A stretch of DNA of 64,000 nt, taken from positions 2,294,001 through 2,358,000 of the forward strand of contig JAMSLZ010000007.1 in NCBI GenBank assembly GCA_026027325.1. Direction: 5' to 3'. The stretch is from Actinomucor elegans. Its lineage: Eukaryota > Mucoromycota > Mucoromycetes > Mucorales > Mucoraceae. The translations under genes and the position numbers were made by a program. The notes beneath the pieces were generated by a model. That model was not told where the DNA came from and searched no databases. It saw only the letters and a list, made by a program, of their open reading frames with translations. Positions 47,476-56,826 of the stretch are shown here, piece by piece; the stretch's first letter is position 1; each line of letters opens with the position of its first letter.

Positions 47476-49848
47476 GTTCAACTTGGCCTTTGAACCCCTG
47501 TTGCGGTCTGTCTTGGCTTGTTCTTCTCTGTCTGGTGTTTCTCTGGCTCCTGTGGTGGTTCCTCGGACTTGGCTCCCTAACCCTCAAAAGGTCCATCTTG
47601 ATTTGGGTGATGATACGGGTAACTACCCGCTTGATTTTGTCAGTGGTTCTTCTCCTCCGGCTCCTATCAAGCTGCTTAGTTATGCCGATGATCTCGAGGT
47701 GTTCTTGTCTTCGCCTGGTGAATGGTTGGTGCTTCTGTCTCTTCTTGAGGTCTATGGTCGTGCCTCCAACGCCAAGGTGAATCTCAGCAAGACTGTTCTG
47801 GTGTCTCTTTCTGGTGTGGCTCATCAGCCTTGGGTTGATATAGCTTCTGCTGCTGGTGTAGAGTGGCATGATTCGTCGTCTGTTGGCTCGGTGCGTTACC
47901 TTGGTTATCCACTGTATCATACCGATGCTCAGTTGTTGCATTTCCTGGATGGTGTCAAAGTCAAGTTGGAGAGGCATGCAAACATGCTTCGTGAACGACA
48001 CCTATCTATTCGTGGTACTGGTCTGGTGGCGAATTCTCTGTTGCTCTCCAAGGTGTATCATCTTCTTCGTGTGGTTCCTGTGCCTGGCAAGTGGCTTCTG
48101 GATATCAAGGCAGTAGTGCGCAAGTATGTGGCATCGTTTTGGCCCGCGCCGTCTTGGTCTTCTTTGTGTCTTCCTCGCAAGTATGGTGGTGTTGGTCTGG
48201 TGGACATCCAAGATCAGAGCTTTGCTTTGCATCTTGTGTATGTTCAACGTCTGCTTCGTCCTCTGGTGTCTTCGGATTTTGTGTCTCCTTGGTTGGTGTT
48301 CTGCTTTCAAGCCTATTCTGGTCATTCTTCGGTTCTCCCTTGGTTGATGTATCCATCTCGATTCAAGCCTCGGTTGAATAGTATTCCAACCCTGGATCAT
48401 CTAACCAAGCTTCTGGTGGTGCATTCTTCTTGGTCTTCTCGGTGGTTTCTGGATCTTCCTTTGTGCTGTGTGGTGTCTTCTGTTCCTGGTGTTGCTCATG
48501 ATCTGTCTCCTGGTTTTGTTCATTCGTCTGTTGCTCCCAAGTATCTCATGTCTGACATATTCCACTGGAATATTCACTCTGGTACAGTGACTCGCAAAAC
48601 TGTTCAAATGTTTGATACTTTTTTAAATATCGGGTTCAAACCTGAAGTTCTTCATTATCAACATACCATATAATTAATATCATTCGAAAGAGAAAAGAGT
48701 CAGGAATGTATTCAAAAAAACATTTATTAATAAATTGCTATTTTAAGGAATTTAATCGGACACAGAAAATCAGAATATCATTTGAACAGTTTTGCACGGA
48801 TATCAAATATGACAAATATCAGTGTTTAAACGGCATTTAATACTTTGTCCAGTAACCTTTTGCCTTGATACACTGTTGAATACGCTCTGGCATGCTTTCT
48901 ATAACCTTTTGGCACTCCTCCTTCTTAATGATGTCATACCAAACTTCCTTCGATCTTTCGAACAGGTCGTTCATACCTTTTGCAGGTGCTTCATACTCAT
49001 TTAAGCGCAGTTTCAATAATCTCCACATATTCTCGATAGGATTGAGGTCTGGTGACTGTGGTGGCCAGTCCATGACTTGGTACTCCTGTTCTTTAAGGTA
49101 GTCTTTTACGAGATTTGAAGTGTGTTTGGGGTCGTTGTCCTGCTGGAATATGATTTGGTCACGCCGGAGACCCAAATTTTCGCATGCAAAATCGATCGTT
49201 TGTCTCTGTTCGTCTTCTAAGATCTCCTTATATAGTGTTTTATCCATGTGGCCTTCAATTTTGCACATCCATCCAACACCAGCGTATGTAATCGCACTCC
49301 AAAGCATAATACTACCTCCTCCATGTTTTACCGTAGCATTAATATGGGGTGATTACCAAACGAGGTCTCAGATTTAATTTATACTAATAATACATAATAT
49401 TTTATTTTACACTTCATAGGGAAATGCTTAACATTTTTTGTTTTTTAAGCTTTTAATATGACCAATAAATATATCAAAAAGTATTTAAATAATTACTATT
49501 ACTAATTTCTAAAATAATTCTTTTTTTCATATTTTTATCATAAATTCTACTTTTTCCTTTATTTTCAATATTTTATTTTGTTTTTCTATTAAAACTATTT
49601 AATTTTATATATCAAGTAATAGATAATAAAAATATTAATTAAAAATATATAATAACAATAAAATTATATTTAAAATGTTTCTCATATGATGAATATAATG
49701 AAAATTTATTAGAAATAGATATTGTGAAGGAAGAAATAAAAAACTTAGAAAATAAAAATTTAATTTAGATAATAATTATCAGCATGATATAAATGTTAAA
49801 ATTAATGGAATATATATTGAAAAATTTAATTTAGAAAATATATTTAAA

Positions 49849-50145
49849 TTATAATTTAAGTTTTTTCATGATGGGTGCGATTTCATCAAGTATCATATTA
49901 TTCTTATTATCTAATGTTTTTCTTTTTATACCTTTGTTTTTATCTTTATTATATGTCTTAAATTCATATACTTTTCTTAATCTTTTATTTGAACCATTTT
50001 TTTTCATGTAGATTTCATAACACCCATCTTTTTGCTTTATTTTGTATTCTGCTAAATCATATTTTTTCATATCTTTTATAATTATACTTCGTTTAATATT
50101 GTATTTATATTTATCATCTACAATAATATTAAATATTTCATCCAT
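49849..50145 (-). CDS. Merlin-3 accessory ORF of unknown function
   Basis: ATG 50145 opens 98 codons without a break (MDEIFNIIVDDKYKYNIKRS...). The protein is strongly basic and lysine-rich, with a middle of mixed residues (YDLAEYKIKQKDGCYEIYMK) and a C-terminus DEIAPIMKKLKL. It lies downstream of the transposase on the same strand. A convergent plus-strand frame (about 49650-49854, one TAG) ends at its stop codon. I recognise neither, and no similarity to the Merlin-2 accessory ORF is obvious by eye. A/T composition can create ORFs by chance, but this residue variety argues for coding origin. Confidence 0.4.
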   Translation of the reverse strand: MDEIFNIIVDDKYKYNIKRSIIIKDMKKYDLAEYKIKQKDGCYEIYMKKNGSNKRLRKVYEFKTYNKDKNKGIKRKTLDNKNNMILDEIAPIMKKLKL

Positions 50146-50415
50146 TTCTTTTTTATATTATTACTTTTTCAATTTTTTTTATTTTTTTATAATAGATATA
50201 TTTAATCCCACTCATAATGTAATACCCAATTGTCTCTGATCTATTACATAATCATTGTGTCTTAAATAGGCTAGTTTACTGACTTAGTCAGGTCCTTGTA
50301 ATAAGAATAATGAATATCAAATATGCATTTCACATTTATAACTATCAATATATTTTCTATCATATTTTTAATAAATATAAAATTCAATTTTTTGTATTTT
50401 TTATGTAAATTAAAA

Positions 50416-51297
50416 TTAATCCTTTAAAAACTTTTTCCATACGTTATACTCTCTATTTTTCTTACGCCATTGATATTCTTTTAAATACAATACTATATCT
50501 TTTTTATTTCTATTTCGTGGTATTATACTTTGCTTTAAGCCATTCCATGTGCCTTCAATTGTATTTGTATGCACACCTGTATTTGGATCTTTAAAATGCT
50601 TTGAATGATTTACAGTTAAATGTTTGTATCCTATATTTTTCAAGTTATTATACCCTTTCCATAAATCCGTATATATTGTTGTACCTTTTTTTACATATCT
50701 TTTTATAATTAAATCAATATTATCAACATTTCTTTCTTCAATGGGTAATAAAAACATTTTTTTGTTTTCATTTTTTATTTTATTTTTTAGCATACTTCTT
50801 TCGATACCACCAATTACCCAAGCACCTTCTACCTTATGCCCCTTATTATATTTTCTTTTTGCAATTTTACTTTCATCGATTTCTACAATTTTATTTCTAC
50901 CTCCAATTTTAATATTTCTGTTACCTAACAATTGTTTATTTTTCAAGTATTTTCTGAATATTTTATTGTATGATGACACTGTATTTTTGCTAATTTGCAA
51001 ACTTGATGCTATAAAGGAAGAAGGTGCTTTTCCAAGAAAAAGATATAATATGTGTAATTGAGTATTTAAAGGTAAAGTTAAATTATTAAAAATTGTTCCT
51101 TTCAATGGTGATATTGCTTTCCTACATTTATAATATCTACAAACATATAATTTTTTATTTAAGTTTAATTTAGTTTCATGTTCACATTTATTACACTTTA
51201 TATGTTTATTAACGTAATCATTACTAATTAAATATAATAGTGCTTCTTTTTCATCGTCGAATATTTTTTTTAAAGATTTATATGGTTCTATAAACAT
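50416..51297 (-). CDS. Merlin-3 IS1595-like transposase, intact
   Basis: The chosen start is ATG 51297 (MFIEPYKSLKKIFDDE), which aligns with the Merlin-2 start. A longer frame upstream enters Tc1-A sequence out of frame and is not coding. The protein has 293 residues. A zinc ribbon (IKCNKCEH and VCRYYKCRK) lies at about 33-58. The DDE core has Asp in EIDESKIAKRKY (about 137), Asp in TIYTDLWKGYNN (about 207) and Glu in TNTIEGTWNGLK (about 247). The last helix is YLKEYQWRKKN. No intron, stop or frameshift is present. The extreme A/T codon use contrasts with the Tc1 host. Confidence 0.9.
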   Translation of the reverse strand: MFIEPYKSLKKIFDDEKEALLYLISNDYVNKHIKCNKCEHETKLNLNKKLYVCRYYKCRKAISPLKGTIFNNLTLPLNTQLHILYLFLGKAPSSFIASSLQISKNTVSSYNKIFRKYLKNKQLLGNRNIKIGGRNKIVEIDESKIAKRKYNKGHKVEGAWVIGGIERSMLKNKIKNENKKMFLLPIEERNVDNIDLIIKRYVKKGTTIYTDLWKGYNNLKNIGYKHLTVNHSKHFKDPNTGVHTNTIEGTWNGLKQSIIPRNRNKKDIVLYLKEYQWRKKNREYNVWKKFLKD

Positions 51298-53258
51298 CTG
51301 CAATTTTATTAAATCCTTTTTATTTTTAATTTTAATTTGTAAAAAAAATTCAATTTTTTCATATAACAATAAAATTTGTGGTAGTAGGAGTTTCAATATG
51401 GACCTGAGAGTTCCTTTGGGATACATCCTTAATATGTCGCGGTTGCAACGTTTGACCATCCCGAATCCAGGCCCAAGTGCGTCCATCCGAATTGAAGCGA
51501 TTTACTTTGGTCTCATCTGACCATACTACACGTTCCAGTCATCAATTGTCCAATAACGATGAGCTTTACACCATGCGAGCCTTTTTCTGGCATTTTTTAC
51601 ACTTAGCATAGGCTTCTTCTTCTTTTCAATAGCTCCCAAACCCTCCTTACGGAGAGCTCTACGAATAGTATCAGCGCTAACATGGATTCCATGATCAATT
51701 TGAAGCTGTTTCTTGACTTTAACAGCGTTATCCATTCTGCCTTTAGTAATCAAACGTACACAATATCGTTTATCAGCACCAGACAGGGCCTCGGGTCTAC
51801 CACTTTTGCACAGTTTTCTTCCAGAACATTCTAATCTACTGATGTTGAATACAGTACCGATGCTAACTCCAACCTTTTCAGATACTTTACGAACACTTTG
51901 ACCGGAATTTAGAAGAGATATGATTTGGTTACGTTGATCGGTTGATATAGCGCGCATGTCCAACAATATTTAGACTTAAATTGGAAAAGTTGATATATAA
52001 TGTGAGCGTATAATTGTAGTAAAATCTTCTTCATATGTTAGCCAAGACATATGTTAAATATAAGAGACCTTGGAATAAAAGCCAACTTGTGGTTCAACGA
52101 TTTTTCCATTTTAGCTTGTGCATGCAAAACTGTTCAAATGTATAAATCAAATTGAAGTCACAATAACTATTCCATAAATGGAAATATTTGACCAAAGTTT
52201 TTTTGAATGTAATCTACACGATTTGCTCTTTATAACAATATAAGTGACATCAAAATCAGCGATAGAAAAGTTTGATTTTGAATACGATTTATAAAAAAAT
52301 GTCAAACATTTGAACAGTTTTGCGAGTCACTGTACCCTGTTCTCCAATAAGGCTCTGCCGAGTTCCAGCCATGTCAAGTCGGTCTATTATGGTTTAAGTC
52401 CTCCTTTTGGTCCTATTTCTCTGGCTCTCCCTCCGGTGATCAGGTCAAAAGTGGCTTTCACTTACGATGAACAGCGTGCTCTTCCTGTGTCTCGTTCTGG
52501 TGCTTCTTCCTGGATGCCATCGACCCTTCATTGGACTGTTCCTTCTGGTCCCTCTTCGGTGGTATCTGTTGCCAAACTCCCTCTTGGTGTCTTGCGTCGC
52601 TTCTGGCACGCTGATCACTCTGTAGTTTCTGCTCGTCCTGGTCCTCCTTTGGCTGTGGCTTCTCACTTGCTTTTGCGTCCTTTCTTTTGGCGTTTGTTTT
52701 GGTCCCTCCCCATGGTGGCCAAGGCTTTCACTCCCTGGTGGCGCCTGCTTCACGACAAGATTGGCTATCGCTCTCGGGTGAATCGCTGGTCTCCTCAGCA
52801 GTTTCCTTCTCCTTTCTGTGTTCTCTGCGGTGCTAATGAAGACTTGTACCATTTTGCTGTCGGTTGCCCGCAAAAGTCCGACTACTGGCGTCAAGCTCTT
52901 GCCTTTCTCTCTTTGGGTGAAGACTTTCCGTCTGATGCGAACATCTGGGCTGCTCTTGTCTCTCTAAGTGGCCTCGATTGTAAACCGCTTGACGCGGATG
53001 TGCTTTCCATTTTGGGTTCGATCTTCTATACCCTATGGGCTGCACATTGGCGATGTGTTATTCATGATGATACTTGGTCCTCAGCTTGGGTCCTCAATTC
53101 CTTCAAGACAGATAACAGCCTTGTTATCACCACTTTCTTAGATAGTAGAACTCCTGATGAGTCTACTAGCACAACATTAGATTAGTAATTTGTAATTTAG
53201 CTTTGTAAAACCACTTTAAGATCAATAAATTACATTTAATACAAAAAAAAAAAAAAAA

Positions 53259-53716
53259 TCTCCGCTTGTTTCGTATTCGTCTTCTACTCGTCGCTGCGCT
53301 TCTGGTGGTATAATTATTTTTGCATATCTCCAACTTTTTGCACATTTCGCTCGATCTTGACATCTCAATTCGCCAATTTCGACATTTCAAAAACTTTTTT
53401 GCTCAATCTCCTCAATTTTGAGAATTCTGGTACATGACCGAAAATTCTGCCGTGTCCTGGACAACTATCGTTGCTCGTGGTGCCTCTAAGAAGGTACTTG
53501 TTACTCCTGGTCGACGTAATGTCGACAATTCCGCAATTCCTCTTGTTGGTGAGGTCATTTTCGAAGATGATGACCTTAAATCTGAAATCTTGGTCCGCAA
53601 GGCTGCTGCTTTGGTGGAGCAAGCTCTCTCGTCTGGTTCTGTTTTGTTCTCTTTCCCTGGAAAGTTGTTTCCTGATCGTTTTGCTGCTTACAAGGCGATT
53701 CAAGACCAAATCGATA
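53259..53716 (+). pseudogene. L8, LINE 5' UTR and ORF1 start (type 1), truncated
   Basis: It begins inside the 5' UTR (TCTCCGCTTG), directly after the L7 poly-A. ATG 53434 opens ORF1, which matches L1 and L6 for about 93 codons (to YKAIQDQID). Tc1-B cuts it at a TA. The expected continuation is not found beyond Tc1-B, so the rest has been lost. Confidence 0.9.
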
Positions 53717-53939
53717 CAGTAGTTACACTGGCCGGTGCACAAAAATATAAATTTGCTTTTTTTAATGTTTCTTAACGTACAGTCACTCGAGTAAGCCCAA
53801 ACTTTAAATGTATGTTTGTTGGTATATTTAAATGATATATCCCAAATTTAAACATGAACTGTACAGTAACTACATTTGGAAACTTTACTAAAATTATATT
53901 TTGGAATTTTTTGGCTGAGAGAATTAAAGGTGCTGTCTT

Positions 53940-55247
53940 TTAATATCGAGTATAGCCACCTTTAGCTCTAAGGACTTGCTCTATTCTTTTAGGTAAACTG
54001 TTATAGTACGGCTCCATGTCTGCTTTGGTAAATTTGTACCACTCCGTCTCAAATCGTTTGAATAGTTCTTGCTTTGTTTTTGGAGGGGTGTCATATTGGC
54101 CTAGTTTTGACTTAACATGATGCCATAGATGTTCTATCGGATTTAAGTCTGGGCTATATGGTGGCCACTTGTTCATATACTGTATGTTGTTTGCTTTAAG
54201 CCATTTTTTAGTTACTTTGGATGTATGTTTTGAGTCGCCATCTTGCTGAAGAATCACATCATCAGGATTCCAGCTATAGTAGTCCAAAGTATCCTTAAAC
54301 GATGTACCCAAGATTTCAATATAACAGTCTGAATCCATAGTTTTTTGTAGTACTTGACTAGCGTAGTCTACTCCCCGTGATGTCATACAGCTCCATATCA
54401 TTAGGCTTCCGCCACCAAACTTTTTGGTCATACGAGTATTATGAGGAAGATCTCTCTGGCCTGGCTCTTTCCATGTATAAATAGCTCCATCAGACTGCCA
54501 CATGTTTATTTTCGTTTCATCCGAAAATACAACTTTCTTCCATTGCTCAACAGTCCAACCATGGTATTTTCTGGCGTATTGGAGTCTATCCTTCATATAA
54601 TCAACCTTGGTATATGGTCGCTTTTTCATAATATAAGCCTTAAGTCCAGTTTGATGGATCAACTTTATAGTCCCATTATAGCTGATTGAATAGCCGAGGG
54701 AGTTTAAATATTTGTGTGCATCTCGACCATTCCTTAAGTATGGAGGTCATACAGATACTCGCAATTGTTGTACAATTACTCGTACAGGTTTTGGGTTAGT
54801 GGATGACCTTAGGTATTTACTCATGGGCATATTTTTGGCTGCTGTGATGTTCTCTGGATATGTGTACCCATTTAAATGGCTATTTCCAATTTTTAAAACG
54901 GCTAGAAATATTTGGAATGCCGGAGACATATTGTATAACCACATTCTATTGCACCCGGTCATCCACTAACCCAGAACCTGTACGAGTAATTGTACAACAA
55001 TTGCGAGTATCTGTATGACCTCCTATCCGCTTCGAAGTTTTTATTTCAGTGTTACCATAATACGTTAAGGCACTATTCTACGGCCACTACCGGTAGGTCG
55101 AACGTATTCTGGGTCTATTTCGTTTTTCATTCGGTTTACTGTCCATTTTGAAACTCCTACACGTTGCGCAATAATACTGGTTGGCTCCTGTTTTAGTACC
55201 AGTGATTTGATGCTGTCGCGCTTGTTATGAGAGATTTTATAAGGCAT
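53940..55247 (-). pseudogene. Tc1-B transposase with two stops and a MITE
   Basis: ATG 55247 opens the N-terminal helix-turn-helix (MPYKISHNKRDSIKSLVLKQ). Two in-frame TAA codons follow (after GRRIVP and VTLK), and then MITE-a (54742-55023). Past the MITE the frame continues through YLNSLGYSIS and KKVVFSDETKINMW (first Asp), GGGSLMIWSC, ILQQDGDSKHTS (second Asp) and SPDLNPIEHLWHH (Glu, DD34E) to the stop at 53940. The catalytic region is whole. It belongs to a different family from Tc1-A and Tc1-C. Confidence 0.9.
54742..55023. mobile_element. MITE-a, copy 2
   Basis: This 282 bp copy is nearly identical to 6702-6985, with the 3 bp repeat TAT at 54739-54741 and 55024-55026. Removing it restores the Tc1-B frame (GYLRNGRDAHKY). 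Confidence 0.92.
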
Positions 55248-55618
55248 TATATAGAACGAAGTATGGTCAAGAAAGAAGAAAGGAGAATGGCTGAAATGAA
55301 TCAGAATAGGCTTCTTTATATAATTTTCCGTTGCCATAGGCAATGTTTCATTAGTATCAATAGATAAACGGAATTATTATTAGTGATTATGGTCTATTTA
55401 CGTCATAAAACGGAAAAGCCCTCAAATTTTAAAAGTTGAAAAAACGGTTTATCATCATTTTATCACTATGACGTAACATAAACCCTAGCCTAAACATTTA
55501 GTATTTTCATGCAGTATGTTAGAGCTATAGCTCAATATTACTTGATATGGTTAAATTTAAAAATTGACGGAGTAATAGCAATTAAAAGTTTTGTGCACCG
55601 GCCAGTAAAACTACTGTA

Positions 55619-56263
55619 GCACCCAAGCCTGCTCTACGAAGGGCTCTTCTAATCGCATCGGGGCTCACAAGGATACCAAGGTCCTTTTTTAATGCTTTCT
55701 TGACCTTCACAGCGTTATCCAACTTCCCTGTGGTGATTTGGCGCGAGCAATACCTTTCATCGGCATTGTTGTGTTTGCACAGTGAAATAATAAAGAAGAC
55801 TAAAAAGAGTACTTTTTGAGACTGTGCTTTATTAACAAAGATGAATATAAAGATGAAGATCCTATAACTATGTCTAAACTAAACCTATGATTTATACTAA
55901 TCGTCTATCTAAGTGTGGTGAAGAGGATTTAAGAAGATGTTATGTTATAGGTCTATGTTCTAGATATATATCCATCTGAGACATGAATCTTAAACATATC
56001 AACTCATAAGTGCTTCCGTAAAGATGAGATTGATAATGAATAAGTTATTATTCATACAATAATCTCTATTCTATAACAGGCATGTGACACAGGGCTTGTG
56101 GTCTGCCGCTTTTGTTCATTTTACGATCCGAACAAGCTTGCTTTCCGATTCGGCACACAGTAGCGGTACTAAGGCCGACCTTTTGGGATACTTCCCGAAT
56201 AGTTTCGCCTGATTTCAAAAGAGAAACAATGCGATTACGTTGAGAGACAGAGATTGCGCGCAT
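55619..56263 (-). pseudogene. Tc1-A-family transposase N-terminal fragment
   Basis: ATG 56263 starts MRAISVSQRNRIVSLLKSGE, matching the Tc1-A N-terminus. After SGRPQALCHMP a solo LTR intervenes (55767-56078). Coding resumes as ADERYCSRQITTGKLDNAVK and ends near RRALRRAGLGA, where Tc1-B begins. Only the DNA-binding half remains. Confidence 0.88.
55767..56078 (-). repeat. Solo LTR, family R8
   Basis: This 312 bp unit has ends TGTTGTGTTTGC and TCTATAACA and the 5 bp duplication GGCAT (55762-55766, 56079-56083). On the minus strand a TATAAAT box precedes a terminal TTTATTATTTCAC region, which favours minus orientation. Confidence 0.9.
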
Positions 56264-56636
56264 AGGTAGAGTTAAGTTGTTATAAAATCACAAATTTACT
56301 GAGTAAAAAAACCTAAAGTTATAGTACAGTGTTTTTAACGATTTTAACAGTATTCGGCTTGAATCTATGGGCTCTAAGAGGAATAGCCAAGTTGTGGTAT
56401 TCCATTTTTTTAATTTTTCATGATAGCAGCAAAACTGTTACAATGTTGTCCTCTCATTTCTCAATATGTTTCTCCGAAAATACTAACGCAGTCACAAATC
56501 CGAAACATTCTTAATAAAGCCGATAACTTGGGCTTCAGAATAAGCTATTTCTCATTTAGTATGAATGCGATCTTGTGGAGATATAAGCGATTATGTTCAA
56601 AAACTGAAAACATTGTAACAGTTTTGCTGGTCACTG

Positions 56637-56826
56637 TATATTGATTAATTTTGGAATTTATCAAAATTTTTATTTTACTTTTAAATTTTAATTAATTATT
56701 ATTTTTACATTACCAATTTTTTAAACAATTTACTGTATTTATGAAAATAGTATTAATTGTATTAAATAATATACTTTTAACATTTTTTTTCTTTTTTTAT
56801 TTTGTAAAAAAATCTTGTGAATTAAA
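56637..56826. other. AT-rich spacer left of G5
   Basis: Almost pure A/T sequence joins the Tc1 fragment to the middle of a G5 RNase H region. No gene is seen. The G5 5' half (LTR, gag, protease, RT) is missing. Confidence 0.5.

Larger units (their letters stand above)
49348..51394 (-). mobile_element. Merlin-3, AT-rich Merlin-type element in Tc1-A
   Basis: This insertion of about 2.05 kb lies between copies of AATATGG (49341-49347, 51395-51401; an eighth base differs, T against C). The Tc1-A frame is restored when it is removed. It has an intact transposase and about 1.07 kb of extra sequence downstream, the same layout as Merlin-2. Clear inverted ends are not visible. The downstream end starts GGTGATTACC, slightly like the Merlin-2 end GGTGTGATATG. 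Confidence 0.85.
48837..51957 (-). pseudogene. Tc1-A transposase, split by Merlin-3 and frameshifted
   Basis: It starts at ATG 51957 (MRAISTDQRNQIISLLNSGQ) with a helix-turn-helix paired-like region. A one-base loss at about 51527 follows DDWN; then VVWSDETKVNRF gives the first Asp. Merlin-3 interrupts after QVHI, and the frame resumes at 49340 with NATVKHGGGSIMLWS. The second Asp is in FQQDNDPKHTS and the Glu in SPDLNPIENMW (DD34E). The stop is at 48837. The protein would bind the inverted repeats and cut at TA. Both lesions make this copy non-functional. Confidence 0.9.
48585..52332 (-). mobile_element. Tc1-A, Tc1/mariner element carrying Merlin-3
   Basis: Perfect terminal inverted repeats of at least 31 bp (outermost CAGTGACTCGCAAAACTGTT) are flanked by the TA duplication (48583-48584, 52333-52334). 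Inner copies of the 17-mer GCAAAACTGTTCAAATG lie in mirror orientation about 167-169 bp inside each end (48779-48795 and 52124-52140). The transposase is on the minus strand and is split by Merlin-3. Without Merlin-3 the element is about 1.7 kb. Confidence 0.95.
45161..53185 (+). pseudogene. L7 ORF2, broken by MITE-b and Tc1-A
   Basis: The coding pieces are 45161-47238, 47479-48584 and 52335-53185. The first holds the endonuclease and the RT up to RGLRQGDPLSPLL. The second starts at FNLAFEPLL and carries YADD and the thumb region. The third carries the zinc finger CVLCGANEDLYHFAVGC and the C-terminus. All three read in the type 2 lineage. The MITE introduces a stop at 47314 and Tc1-A one at 48673. 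Before these insertions only the 18 bp deletion distinguished it from a complete frame. Confidence 0.92.
43406..53258 (+). mobile_element. L7, LINE (mosaic type), interrupted three times
   Basis: This plus-strand LINE has a canonical 5' end, ORF1, ORF2, 3' UTR and poly-A (53243-53258). Its first 8 bp are duplicated at 37253 by the L5 insertion. ORF2 is broken by MITE-b (47239-47475) and by Tc1-A (48585-52332, itself holding Merlin-3). Relative to L3 it also lacks six codons (RLPPLV) near 48416. Confidence 0.92.
53717..55616 (-). mobile_element. Tc1-B, Tc1/mariner element carrying MITE-a
   Basis: The terminal inverted repeats share CAGTAGTT and CACTGGCCGGTGCACAAAA-type text (imperfect) and are flanked by TA on each side (53715-53716, 55617-55618). 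Beyond the TA the left flank is L8 and the right flank is the Tc1-A relative. One target should be the same on both sides, so a deletion or exchange followed insertion. Confidence 0.9.
55619..56636 (-). mobile_element. Truncated Tc1-A-family element
   Basis: The right end is present: TIR ending CATTGTAACAGTTTTGCTGG TCACTG, then TA at 56637. It has a mirrored inner site GCAAAACTGTTACAATG (56429-56445), and inner and outer sites share the TTACAATG variant. The left half is lost at the Tc1-B junction. A solo LTR sits inside. Confidence 0.88.

Noticed and set aside
51298..51486. Longer start for the Merlin-3 transposase
   Set aside because: The extra N-terminus is out-of-frame translation of Tc1-A sequence and of the element's non-coding start. 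The ATG at 51297 aligns with the Merlin-2 start.
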